NCBI GenBank assembly: GCA_031280335.1
Contig: JAITGZ010000138.1
Location: 1-8,620 of the forward strand
Direction: 5' to 3'
DNA: 8,620 nt
Source of the DNA: Deltaproteobacteria bacterium
GTDB taxonomy: Bacteria > Desulfobacterota > Desulfovibrionia > Desulfovibrionales > Desulfovibrionaceae
Translations under genes and position numbers: made by a program
Shown here: positions 1 through 7,472 of the stretch, piece after piece
Layout of the letters: each line of letters begins with the position of its first letter
How positions within the stretch are numbered: the first letter of the stretch is position 1
Notes under the pieces: model-generated
What the model was told of the DNA's origin: nothing
Databases searched by the model: none
The model's input: the letters and a program-made list of their open reading frames with translations, nothing else

Positions 1-302
1 CTCCTCCCCGGGGCTTTTCGCAGCCCGCCGCGTCTTTCATCGCCTTCCAGCGCCCAGGCATCCGCCCGTCGCCCTTAATAACTTATTTCCACAAAAGCCA
101 TACCACGGATCATCTCCAATAGTACGGCCCTTCCTTCCTTATCCCTATACAATTGTCAAAGAACGCCACCCACGGCTCGCGCCGGGGAGACATCACCCCC
201 CTGCCGGCTGAACCAAAAGGCCTTGCCGCCAGGGAAGAATATGTTTATACCTTGAACCGAAGGATTGTCAATCGGAAAAATAATATTTTTGTAAAACTAT
301 CC
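1..302. other. Leading region without a convincing gene
   Basis: No confident gene or RNA is seen here. The plus frame of the downstream glycosyltransferase is open back to a TTG at 153, but the protein family's usual N-terminus begins at the ATG at 303, so the extra 50 codons are probably untranslated. The last 60 bases are AT-rich, as expected upstream of a gene, but I found no well-spaced -35/-10 pair and no clear ribosome binding site. On the minus strand a short frame is open from about 61 to the window edge and could be the start of a divergent gene; 20 codons are too few to judge. Confidence 0.4.
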
Positions 303-1370
303 ATGAACATACTCTACACCAATTTTCATTTCGCCGAAGGCGGCGGTCATACCACTTATATACTTTCGCTGCTGGAAAACAAGAAACACACCGCCCATGT
401 GGCCTGCGCGGAGTCCAGCATCCTCTACCGCAAGTTGAAAGAGCGCGGCTACCCGCGCCTTATCCCCATTGACTTCTATTCCAAACCCAAAGATCTGACC
501 AAAATCATAAAAAACACCCGGCGTCTGATCCGGGCTATTGAAGAGTATGACATAGATATTGTCCACACCAACGGCTCCCCTGACAATCGCCTGGCCCTGT
601 ACGCCTGCCCCTTCTGCCGCAAGCGCTTCAAAATTGTCTTCACCAAGCACAACACCATAAAAATACACGGCGTGATCTCCCTATGGCGTCTGAATAAATT
701 CAATGACGCGGTCATTTTTGTTTCTGAAGTCGCCAAATTGGATTCCGTGGGGACGCACGCCAACCCGCGTTATCATGTCATTGAAAACGGAGTGGATCTG
801 AATTACTGGCGCAAACAAAGTCCCATGCGCACCGGGCGCGCGATCCGCCTGATCAGCACGGCCGGAACCAGCCCGGCCAAAGGCTGGATTCATCTGGCCG
901 AGGCCTTGCATGCCTTGCCTGAAGAGCAGCGCAGCCGTTTTTCATCCTCCCTGCTGGGACGACCCGCGCCGGCGGAGCTTAAAAGCAAGGCCCAGGAGTT
1001 TTGCGGCATGGAGTTTCCCGGTTTTTTCACGGACCCGCGCCCCCTGCTGGAAGAGGCGGATGTGGGTTTTATACTTTCTTACAAAGAAGCCAGCAGTTTC
1101 GCCTGCCGGGAAATGATGGCCATGGGGCTACCGGTGATCAGCAGCGATTTTTCCAACCATGTGAGAAATATTGACGAGAGCTGCGGTTGGGTAACACGCC
1201 GCCATGACGCGGAATCCGTCCGCCAGGTGCTGCTGCGTATTCTGGCCATGCCGCCGGCGGAGCTGGAGGCCATGAAACTGGCCGCACGCCGAAAGGCCGA
1301 ACGAGATTTTTCCCTGGAAAAGATGATGGCGGAAACCAATGCGGTTTATGAGAGCCTTATGGTCAATTAA
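303..1370 (+). CDS. Glycosyltransferase, GT4-like (GT-B fold)
   Basis: Probably transfers a sugar from an activated donor onto a lipid-linked or LPS-type glycan at the cytoplasmic face of the inner membrane. Seen in the 355-residue product: an N-terminal strand followed by a glycine-rich GGGHTTY loop (residues 13-19), typical of GT-B enzymes; VIENGVD at about 159-165, a common GT4 linker motif; and in the C-terminal half an EX7E motif (E262 and E270) followed by MGLPVISSD, which binds the donor nucleotide-sugar in retaining GT4 enzymes. Length fits the family. I chose the ATG at 303 because the homologous fold begins there (MNILYTNFHF), though no clear Shine-Dalgarno precedes it; an in-frame TTG at 153 would add 50 unstructured residues. 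The deacetylase follows after 19 bp, so the two are probably co-transcribed. Donor and acceptor sugars cannot be told from sequence. Confidence 0.85.
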   Translation: MNILYTNFHFAEGGGHTTYILSLLENKKHTAHVACAESSILYRKLKERGYPRLIPIDFYSKPKDLTKIIKNTRRLIRAIEEYDIDIVHTNGSPDNRLALYACPFCRKRFKIVFTKHNTIKIHGVISLWRLNKFNDAVIFVSEVAKLDSVGTHANPRYHVIENGVDLNYWRKQSPMRTGRAIRLISTAGTSPAKGWIHLAEALHALPEEQRSRFSSSLLGRPAPAELKSKAQEFCGMEFPGFFTDPRPLLEEADVGFILSYKEASSFACREMMAMGLPVISSDFSNHVRNIDESCGWVTRRHDAESVRQVLLRILAMPPAELEAMKLAARRKAERDFSLEKMMAETNAVYESLMVN

Positions 1371-1377
1371 AATTTCC

Positions 1378-1384
1378 GGAGAGG
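1378..1384 (+). promoter_or_regulatory. Ribosome binding site fixing the deacetylase start
   Basis: GGAGAGG lies five bases before the ATG at 1390. It favours that start over the in-frame ATG at 1339, which lies inside the glycosyltransferase gene and would add 17 residues before the conserved N-terminus. Confidence 0.7.
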
Positions 1385-1389
1385 AACAA

Positions 1390-2502
1390 ATGCCTTTGAA
1401 ATGCTCCAGCCTGCCGGTACTGACCTGGCACAGCGTGTGTGACGCGCCATATACGCTGTGTTTTCCGGTAGCGTTATTTGAGGAACATTGCCGGGTTCTG
1501 GCGGAAAAAGGCTGGTTCGGCGTTGGTCTGGAACAGGCGGAGGACTTTTTTTTGCATGGCCGGGAATTGCCCCCCCAATCTTTTTTGATCACTCTGGATG
1601 ACGGTTATCTGGATAATTATGTTTATGCCTGGCCTATTCTGCGTAAATACGGGCACAAGGCGATTATTTTTCCGGTGGCGGAACGCGTTACGGCGGCATC
1701 CTCCGCCCGTGGAGCGGCCGGGCCGCGTCCCACTCTGGAGGATGTATGGGCCGGACGCCTGCGCGTGGAAGACCTGCCCCCGGCGGGGATGGAGATGGCG
1801 GATCGGAACAATCCGCTGGTCTGTAATGACTGGTTTTTTACCTGGGATGAAGCCAGACTGATGGCCGCGAGCGGAGTCATCGGCTTTGGCGGGCACAGCC
1901 TGCGCCACGGGGCGGTGTTCACCGGCCCGGAATATACGGACTTTCTGCGTCCCTCCGGGCGAAAAATCCCCTTTGACCTTAAAGTTGAAAACATGCCCTG
2001 GGGCCTGCCTGACTTCAGGCGCGGCGCGGAGCTTGCCTGCCGGGCCTTTCTGCCCTCCGCCGCGCTTTTGCGGGCTGTGGCCGGACTTGTCCCGCAGGAG
2101 GAAGAAGAAGCCGGGGAATTTTTCCGCTCCAGGGAGGGAGAGCTGAAGGAATTGGTGGCTTCCTTTCAGGGCAGGATGGGCGAATACGAAACGGAAGAAG
2201 AGCGCCGAAAGCGCGTTTTATCCATACTGCAAAGCAACCGGAACATCCTGAACCAAGAATTGGGCATGGAGGCGCGTAGTTTTTGCTGGCCCTGGGGGCA
2301 TCATGGAGCTTTTGGACTGGATATGGCGCGCGCAGCAGGGTTTGAAGTGTTTTACCATGTCTCGCCAGGCCCCAACCCACCGGGACGGCCGGGGTTGATC
2401 CGGCGCCTCAACGCCAAACGCGACACGAACAGGACATTGAACCGCCTGCGCATATACAGCCGCCCGTTATGGGGCGAAATTTACCGGCGGATCAGAAGAT
2501 AA
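1390..2502 (+). CDS. Polysaccharide deacetylase (NodB/CE4 family)
   Basis: Predicted metal-dependent deacetylase removing acetyl groups from amino sugars of a surface glycan. The 370-residue product carries the expected CE4 marks: motif 1 TLDDGY (D70 catalytic base, D71 metal ligand), motif 2 HSLRH (H169 and H173, the two metal-binding histidines), and a later WPWG (300-303) in the place of the usual YPxG motif. All catalytic residues seem intact. No signal peptide is visible, so it probably acts in the cytoplasm on a lipid-linked intermediate. Odd: motifs 1 and 2 are about 98 residues apart and about 125 residues separate motif 2 from WPWG, both longer than in compact NodB domains. The second stretch includes an acidic, probably helical segment near 235-275. 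The upstream neighbour is a glycosyltransferase, so LPS, O-antigen or capsule synthesis is likely. The next gene is convergent. Confidence 0.83.
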   Translation: MPLKCSSLPVLTWHSVCDAPYTLCFPVALFEEHCRVLAEKGWFGVGLEQAEDFFLHGRELPPQSFLITLDDGYLDNYVYAWPILRKYGHKAIIFPVAERVTAASSARGAAGPRPTLEDVWAGRLRVEDLPPAGMEMADRNNPLVCNDWFFTWDEARLMAASGVIGFGGHSLRHGAVFTGPEYTDFLRPSGRKIPFDLKVENMPWGLPDFRRGAELACRAFLPSAALLRAVAGLVPQEEEEAGEFFRSREGELKELVASFQGRMGEYETEEERRKRVLSILQSNRNILNQELGMEARSFCWPWGHHGAFGLDMARAAGFEVFYHVSPGPNPPGRPGLIRRLNAKRDTNRTLNRLRIYSRPLWGEIYRRIRR

Positions 2503-2530
2503 AATAATTTAAACGTGAAATGCCTTATGT

Positions 2531-2567
2531 AAACGCTGATTTATTCTCTTGAGGGTGCCTTGCCGTT
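2531..2567 (+). repeat. Left arm of a perfect 37-bp inverted repeat
   Basis: These 37 bases are the exact reverse complement of 8583-8619. The next base on the inner side (2568 against 8582) and on the outer side (2530 against 8620) both mismatch, so the repeat is sharply bounded. The outer 17 bases also match 8381-8397 at 15 of 17 positions, so this looks like the right-hand end of the element at 8379-8620 in opposite orientation. It starts 28 bp after the deacetylase stop and overlaps the last two bases of the regulator's TAA stop. Confidence 0.93.
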
Positions 2568-4140
2568 ATATCCGCTCATATTTTTCCATTATCTCCGGTT
2601 TTTCCAGCAGCTGCCGCAACATGTACGAATGGAGAATGCCAGCGCGCGTCTTGGCTTTTTCCAGGTCTATGTTGAAAAGTTCCTTAATTTTGTTGATGCG
2701 GTAAGAAACGGTGTTTTTATGCACGAATAGGGCGTCCGCCACCTGCTTCAGGTTCTTCATGTAATAGATATAGAAAAAGGCGGTTTTCAGGTATTCCGTG
2801 TTGTTGGCCGCGTCATATTCAATGATGGGCTTGCATTCGTTGGAGGTAAAGCCTTCCAGCCCGTTTCCCGTTTTGGCCCGCATGAGCAGATCATAGGCTT
2901 TATACTCGTCATAGACGGCGTAGAGCCGATTACTTTGCAGCCTGGAAAACAGCAGCGCCTTTTTGGCCTGCCGGCGGTGTTCATCCAGGGTGTAGGCTTC
3001 GGTGAACGTATCGCTGAAACCCACGCGTATATGGTGTTCGTGTAAAAATCCCTGCGCCCTGCCCTGATAGATTTGCAGAATGTTCTTGTCCTCTCCCGTG
3101 TCGATAAGCACAACCAGATCATTGTCGTAAATGACGGGTATGGAGCGAGAAAATGACTGTAATATGTGCGTTTTAAGCTCTTCGCTGTAATAATCGTGAA
3201 CATTGTAGTGTTCCGTATCATAAATGGCCACAAGGTACTCCCGGCTGTTACGCACTATGGTCTGGGCCAGACGGTTGTCAAAACTTCTTTTGTCCGGAAC
3301 CCTCCCATAAAAGTAATCCGTGAGTACATTGCCTTGTTCCGCGTCCGTATAAGCGTTTTTCTGATAAAGCATGTCCAACATGCGGCTGACCATCAGACTG
3401 AACCTGTGCAGAAAGCTTAGACTGTGTTTTGTGAGAGCGGAAGCGTCTTCCAAGCAGAGCAGATAGCCCACGGTATGTTCACCGGAATGCATATTGACGA
3501 CGCAAAGCTGCAACGGACTGGCGGTGCATCCGGCAATAAACGGCGTTTCGCTTTGCGCGGCCTGCCTTACATCATTATTCATGGCAATGAAAGCGGAGAT
3601 ATGCTCGTGGCTGATGTACCCCTTGGCAATCTTCTCACGCCATATCTGGTCGTTCGGGACGATGCTCTGTGAACTGGCCAGAATCCTGTAGTTGCTGTCA
3701 AGAACAATAATGGGGTTGACAACGGTTTCGGCCGCCAGATCAAGCATCTGCGCCAGGCTCTTCCGCTCCAGAAAGGCGTCCAGCAGCAGGCTGGACTGCC
3801 CCAATACATCCCGTTCGGATTCCACAAACTCGCGGCACGCGTCAAACAGGCTTTCTTCCGTAAACTGGGGCGGGAACAGGATAATGGAGTTGTCGTAGGT
3901 GTTTTGTGGCGTAAAGTTGTCAATATCCTGCGCCAGGAGAAGCGTCATGCCTTTTATAAAGCGCAGCGTGTTCTGGATTTGGCTGAGACGGCCAATGTAC
4001 AGTACGCTACGCTGAAAGGCGGTATCCGCCTCAATGCGTCCCACCGCCGTAAACAGCGACGAACGCGAACTCAAAGCCACCACATGCGGAGAGAACCCCT
4101 GAACATGCAGTATGAGGTCCTTAAGCTGCTGATTGATCAT
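2566..4140 (-). CDS. PucR/CdaR-family transcriptional regulator
   Basis: A 524-residue cytoplasmic DNA-binding regulator, probably controlling the divergent molybdoenzyme operon. The C-terminus (about 451-510) is a typical PucR-type helix-turn-helix: an FxYxxxMKNLKQVADALFVH stretch, then NTVSYRINKIKELF, matching the family pattern N-x-A/V-A-x-x-L-x-V-H-x-N-T-V-x-Y-R. Upstream of it lies the CdaR GGDEF-like region (about 290-420), and before that a possible GAF/PAS-like sensor (about 120-250), where LAQMLDLAAETVVNPIIVLD begins. No membrane segment or receiver domain is apparent, so the signal is probably a small intracellular ligand. A strong GGAGAGGG sits just before the start. The gene looks more AT-rich than the reductase genes. 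Relatives sense purine-catabolism intermediates, allantoin or sugar diacids; the ligand here is unknown. Activator versus repressor cannot be decided. Confidence 0.85.
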   Translation of the reverse strand: MINQQLKDLILHVQGFSPHVVALSSRSSLFTAVGRIEADTAFQRSVLYIGRLSQIQNTLRFIKGMTLLLAQDIDNFTPQNTYDNSIILFPPQFTEESLFDACREFVESERDVLGQSSLLLDAFLERKSLAQMLDLAAETVVNPIIVLDSNYRILASSQSIVPNDQIWREKIAKGYISHEHISAFIAMNNDVRQAAQSETPFIAGCTASPLQLCVVNMHSGEHTVGYLLCLEDASALTKHSLSFLHRFSLMVSRMLDMLYQKNAYTDAEQGNVLTDYFYGRVPDKRSFDNRLAQTIVRNSREYLVAIYDTEHYNVHDYYSEELKTHILQSFSRSIPVIYDNDLVVLIDTGEDKNILQIYQGRAQGFLHEHHIRVGFSDTFTEAYTLDEHRRQAKKALLFSRLQSNRLYAVYDEYKAYDLLMRAKTGNGLEGFTSNECKPIIEYDAANNTEYLKTAFFYIYYMKNLKQVADALFVHKNTVSYRINKIKELFNIDLEKAKTRAGILHSYMLRQLLEKPEIMEKYERI

Positions 4141-4577
4141 GCCCTCTCCTCACAATGCCGTTTATGACGTGAACCACGCTGTGCTTGAAACCGTACTGAG
4201 GACAACTATTTTATGCTTACAACACATTGTTCTCTCACGCAAGTGTCCCCTGCACAATATGCGCAAAATAATTTCAGTGCCGGCCTATTGTAACAAATAT
4301 TCCTTCAGCGCAAGTTAATCTTAAGCTGAAACAGGCCGGATCAGCCAAGGCCAGCGCCTCTGTACTCTCGACCAAGGGGTTGGGGCGACAGCCCAAAAAA
4401 TTCGGGCTGATAAAATGCCCAAAGAGGAGGATGCCGTAGTGAGTTTACACACCCAATTTGCCGATCATGTGAGTGCGTGGCGCATGCCGCTCCATGCGGA
4501 AGATCACGCCATGCCCGAAGCTGTTCCGCAAGCTGCTATGCGAGGAAGACCTCACCCACTAAATTTATGGAGATATC
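4141..4577. promoter_or_regulatory. Divergent regulatory region / long reductase-operon leader
   Basis: This 437-bp gap separates the regulator start from the reductase start and must hold both promoters. On the plus strand TTGAAA (4185-4190) is 16 bases from TATTTT (4207-4212), a moderate sigma70-like match that would give a leader of roughly 350 nt. Several inverted repeats lie downstream: a 7-bp pair at 4280-4286/4333-4339 enclosing a 6-bp pair at 4304-4309/4325-4330; a 6-bp hairpin at 4389-4394/4404-4409; and a 6-bp hairpin at 4481-4486/4493-4498. They could be regulator sites or RNA structure. I do not recognise a known riboswitch, an FNR box or a -24/-12 promoter. A GGAG at 4569-4572 serves the reductase gene. 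Confidence 0.5.
4280..4339 (+). repeat. Nested inverted repeat in the reductase leader
   Basis: The outer arms CCGGCCT (4280-4286) and AGGCCGG (4333-4339) enclose the inner arms TTCAGC (4304-4309) and GCTGAA (4325-4330). Both pairs are perfect, and they are separated by an asymmetric internal gap of 17 and 2 bases. This could fold in RNA as a bulged hairpin, or be part of an operator. The function is unknown. Confidence 0.5.
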
Positions 4578-6905
4578 ATGAATCGCACTGTCAATGTTAC
4601 ACGCAGAACATCAATTAAACAGGTGGCCGCAGCCGGGCTGCTCGCCTTTTCTCCGCTCTCGTGGGCAACGGCCCTGGTCCGCGAAGCAAAGGCCGCTCTG
4701 GCGCGGATCAAACTTTCGGAGTGCAAAACCTACCGCTCAAGCTGCGCCATGGAGTGCCTGCACTGCAACCTGACCGCCTTTGTCTATAACAACAAGCTGA
4801 TCAAGGTCGAAGCCAGCAAAGACTTCAACGTAAAGTGCTGTCTGCGGGGCATAAGCAGGACAAAGTGGGTATATCACAAGAAAAGGCTGACCACGCCGCT
4901 GCTGAGAACAGGCAAAAAAGGCAGCGGAGAATTCAAATCCATCACCTGGGACGAAGCCTTTGATCTTATCGAGAAGAACATCAAGCAGACCATAGCCGAA
5001 TATGGTCATGAAGGACTCTTGCTCAATACCGGCTCAGGTCATATGGACACGATGCAGAACTCCATGTCTCATGCGTTCTTCGATTATCTCGGCGGAGCAA
5101 CGCGGCCTGTCGGCACGCTGTGCTGTTCAGCGGTGTCAGAGGCCATGATTCCCATGGTGGGGATACGCTATGCCGACACGCGCGACACCATCAAAGACAG
5201 CCGCTATATCCTGTGCTGGGGCAATAATCCGGCCGTAACCATGCAGGCTTACTTCAAAGACTATCTGGAAGCCCGGAAGAACGGGGCCAAAATCGTGGTT
5301 ATTGACCCGCGTTTCAGCGAAACCGCCGCCAGGGGCGATGAATGGGTTCCCATCGTGCCGGGCACGGACACCGCCCTGGCCCTCGGCATGATCCGCGTCA
5401 TCATGGAAGAAAGGTTGTACGATGCGCCGTACCTTAAAGCCCATACCGGGGCCGTGTATCTGGTGGATGCGGACGGCCGGCAGCGGCGCGCGGATGCCGC
5501 GATCAAAGACAGTTACCTGGTGTATGACACGCTGACCAGGCAGACCGTGCGCCATGACACCCCGGGCATTGATCCGGCCCTGACCAGGGACGAGTTGCCT
5601 GCGGGCTTTGCCTACACCACCGTGTTCGAGCTGATCCGCAAGGAATCCGCGCCCTGGACCCTGACGAAAGTGGAGGAAGAGACGGACGTGCCGAAGCAGA
5701 CAACGCTGCGTCTGGCCAGAGAATACAGCTGCAACAAACCGTCCATGCTGATACAGAACATGTCCGGCGCGCAGCGCACGGAATTTGGCGCGTTTGTCGT
5801 GGCCAGCCAGTTTTACCTCGCCTTGCTCACCGGCAACGTGGGTAAAGCCGGAGGCGGAGTTATGGACGCCGGCGGGGTTACGCAGATGATCAAAGTCAAT
5901 CCGCCCATCCCTCCCGCCCCCAATGTCAAAAAGATCAAGCCCATACCCATCAGCAATATCGGCGCGGCGGTGTACAGCGGTAAACCGTATCATATCAATT
6001 TTTGGTGGATTACCACCACCAGTCCCATGACCCAGTTCCCCAACACGAACATTGTCCGCAAAGCCTTGGAAAAAGTGCCGTTTGTAGTCGTGGTGGACAA
6101 TTTGATGACCTCCACAGCCAAATACGCGGACCTGGTACTGCCGACCACCACTGTTTTTGAAGAAACAAGCCTCATGGCGGGCATACGCAGCCATTACGTG
6201 CAGCTCATGGAAGAGGCCGTGCCCCCTCCCGGCGAGGCCAGGCCCAACCGCTGGATTTTCGCGCAGCTCGCCAAACGTTTCGGATTTGGCGAGGTGTTTG
6301 ACAAGCATGTGGAGCATTTTATCAATACCTGCCTTGACGGGACGGGCATTACCCTGGAACAGTTGCGCAAGAGTCCGGTAAAACCCGTGCCCTATCCATG
6401 GATACCCTTCAAAGACGGCGTGTTTCGCACTTCCACCAAAAAAGCGCACTTTTTCATTGAAGATTGGACCAAACATGGCTTCCCCCCCATCGCCACTTAC
6501 ATGCAGGTGAAGGAATCCCCCAAAGGCTCACCGGAACTGGCGCAAAAATATCCCCTGATGGCGGTACAGCGTAAGCTGGCGCGCAGCGTACATTCCAGCC
6601 ACGGCATGAATGAATGGATTCTGGACGTACACCGCGCCAAGGCCAACGTGATCATTCACCCGGAAGACGCCCGGCCCCGAGGCGTCCAGAATAACGGATG
6701 GGTGCGGGTGTTCAATGAGCGCGGGGAACACCGGGCGGTGGCCGTGGTCACCCGGCAGATCAAACAGGGGGTTGTATGCCTGGATAACGGCTGGTGGGAG
6801 GAGCAAGGCGGCAGCAGCAGTGTGGTGACCAACGACCAAATCGGCATTCTGGGTAACGGGCATTGTTGCAACAGCACCCTGGTTGATGTCAGAGCGGAGG
6901 CGTAA
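4578..6905 (+). CDS. Molybdopterin oxidoreductase, DmsA-like catalytic subunit
   Basis: Catalytic subunit of a respiratory enzyme of the DMSO reductase superfamily, expected to hold Mo-bisPGD and one [4Fe-4S] cluster and to reduce an unknown acceptor outside the cytoplasm. The 775-residue product starts with a twin-arginine-like signal (TRRTSIK, residues 8-14, then a hydrophobic stretch to about 33); the usual Phe after the RR pair is replaced by Ser. A cluster motif follows: C56, C60, C63 and C87 or C88. SITWDEAFDLI (121-131) and WGNNP (214-218) are family landmarks. C182/C183 fall where Mo-ligand Ser or Cys residues occur, suggesting Cys ligation. The molybdopterin dinucleotide-binding domain starts at about 658. 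The start at 4578 has GGAG five bases upstream. The iron-sulfur gene begins one base after the stop. Substrates could be S-oxides, N-oxides or other organic or sulfur oxyanions; sequence does not settle this. Confidence 0.88.
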   Translation: MNRTVNVTRRTSIKQVAAAGLLAFSPLSWATALVREAKAALARIKLSECKTYRSSCAMECLHCNLTAFVYNNKLIKVEASKDFNVKCCLRGISRTKWVYHKKRLTTPLLRTGKKGSGEFKSITWDEAFDLIEKNIKQTIAEYGHEGLLLNTGSGHMDTMQNSMSHAFFDYLGGATRPVGTLCCSAVSEAMIPMVGIRYADTRDTIKDSRYILCWGNNPAVTMQAYFKDYLEARKNGAKIVVIDPRFSETAARGDEWVPIVPGTDTALALGMIRVIMEERLYDAPYLKAHTGAVYLVDADGRQRRADAAIKDSYLVYDTLTRQTVRHDTPGIDPALTRDELPAGFAYTTVFELIRKESAPWTLTKVEEETDVPKQTTLRLAREYSCNKPSMLIQNMSGAQRTEFGAFVVASQFYLALLTGNVGKAGGGVMDAGGVTQMIKVNPPIPPAPNVKKIKPIPISNIGAAVYSGKPYHINFWWITTTSPMTQFPNTNIVRKALEKVPFVVVVDNLMTSTAKYADLVLPTTTVFEETSLMAGIRSHYVQLMEEAVPPPGEARPNRWIFAQLAKRFGFGEVFDKHVEHFINTCLDGTGITLEQLRKSPVKPVPYPWIPFKDGVFRTSTKKAHFFIEDWTKHGFPPIATYMQVKESPKGSPELAQKYPLMAVQRKLARSVHSSHGMNEWILDVHRAKANVIIHPEDARPRGVQNNGWVRVFNERGEHRAVAVVTRQIKQGVVCLDNGWWEEQGGSSSVVTNDQIGILGNGHCCNSTLVDVRAEA
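6896..6900 (+). promoter_or_regulatory. Ribosome binding site of the iron-sulfur subunit
   Basis: GGAGG lies inside the last codons of the catalytic subunit gene, six bases before the ATG at 6907. It selects that start over the in-frame ATGs at 6883 and 6886, and shows that the two genes are translated from one transcript. Confidence 0.8.
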
Positions 6906-6906
6906 C

Positions 6907-7461
6907 ATGGTAAAACAATACGGTTTTTTTGTGGATATGAGCGGATGTTACGGCTGCAAGACCTGCACCATGGCCTGCGTATCGGAAAATACCACCTCCA
7001 AGGGGGTGCTGTGGCGCAAGGTCAGAGAATTCAATACGGACGACCCGAGCAGCGGGGCCTTTCTCTCCATGTCATGTAATCACTGTGATAACCCGCAATG
7101 CCTGAACGCCTGCCCTGCCAATGCGTACAACAAAAGGCCCGACGGCATAGTGGTGCAGGATCACGAGCGCTGCATAGGCTGCCGTATGTGCGTCATGGCC
7201 TGTCCTTATAACGCGCCCGTGTTTGACCCGGACGAGGGCAAAACCAGCAAATGCAACCTGTGCGCCGAACGTCTGGACGAAGGGCTGGCCCCCCGCTGTG
7301 TAGAGTCCTGCCCGGCGGCGGTACTGCGCTACGGAGAAATAGACGTCCTGCGCCAAGAATACGGCGCGAGCCTTGCCCGCATTGTGGACCGGTACAAATT
7401 CCCGGATCCCTCCGTCATCCGGCCCAATATCGTCATCATCCCCGCACGCATGGTGCCTTGA
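6907..7461 (+). CDS. Four-cluster ferredoxin-like subunit, DmsB-like
   Basis: Electron-transfer subunit passing electrons from the membrane anchor to the molybdenum subunit. The 184-residue product has sixteen cysteines in four groups of four: C14/C17/C20/C24, C57/C60/C65/C69, C89/C92/C95/C99 and C116/C119/C131/C135. This is the standard arrangement for four [4Fe-4S] clusters in DmsB, PhsB and NrfC relatives, and none is missing. It has no signal peptide, so it is probably exported by riding with the Tat-targeted catalytic subunit, as known for DmsAB. Length is slightly below E. coli DmsB (about 205 residues). It sits one base after the catalytic gene and 11 bp before the anchor gene, whose ribosome binding site overlaps this gene's TGA stop. 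Assignment to the DmsB-like family is firm; the precise redox partner follows from context. Confidence 0.92.
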   Translation: MVKQYGFFVDMSGCYGCKTCTMACVSENTTSKGVLWRKVREFNTDDPSSGAFLSMSCNHCDNPQCLNACPANAYNKRPDGIVVQDHERCIGCRMCVMACPYNAPVFDPDEGKTSKCNLCAERLDEGLAPRCVESCPAAVLRYGEIDVLRQEYGASLARIVDRYKFPDPSVIRPNIVIIPARMVP

Positions 7462-7472
7462 GGAGAACGAAC

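Noticed and set aside
1..61. Possible start of a minus-strand gene running off the left edge (ATG at 59-61 or 38-40)
   Set aside because: Only about 20 codons are visible. The spacing of the purine-rich stretch to either ATG is poor, and nothing identifies the product.
153..302. 50-residue N-terminal extension of the glycosyltransferase from a TTG
   Set aside because: The extension is charged and unstructured, has no Shine-Dalgarno, and precedes the typical first beta strand of the fold, which starts at the ATG at 303.
4320..4430. Molybdenum cofactor riboswitch
   Set aside because: Local hairpins are present, but I could not match the known Moco motif core by reading. A covariance-model scan would be needed to claim it.
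4474..4500. Sigma54-type promoter around TGGCGCATGCCGC
   Set aside because: The GG to GC spacing does not fit -24/-12 elements, and no enhancer-binding regulator is encoded nearby; PucR-type proteins do not act with sigma54.
4415..4618. 67-codon plus-strand open frame upstream of and overlapping the reductase start
   Set aside because: It has no ribosome binding site before its ATG, no recognisable motif, and overlaps a well-supported start in another frame. A leader peptide cannot be excluded but is not supported.
5136..6476. Long minus-strand open frame (446 codons) inside the catalytic subunit gene
   Set aside because: It is antisense to a gene with strong family motifs. Its translation is rich in His, Gly and Arg without any recognisable domain, as expected from a GC-rich shadow frame.
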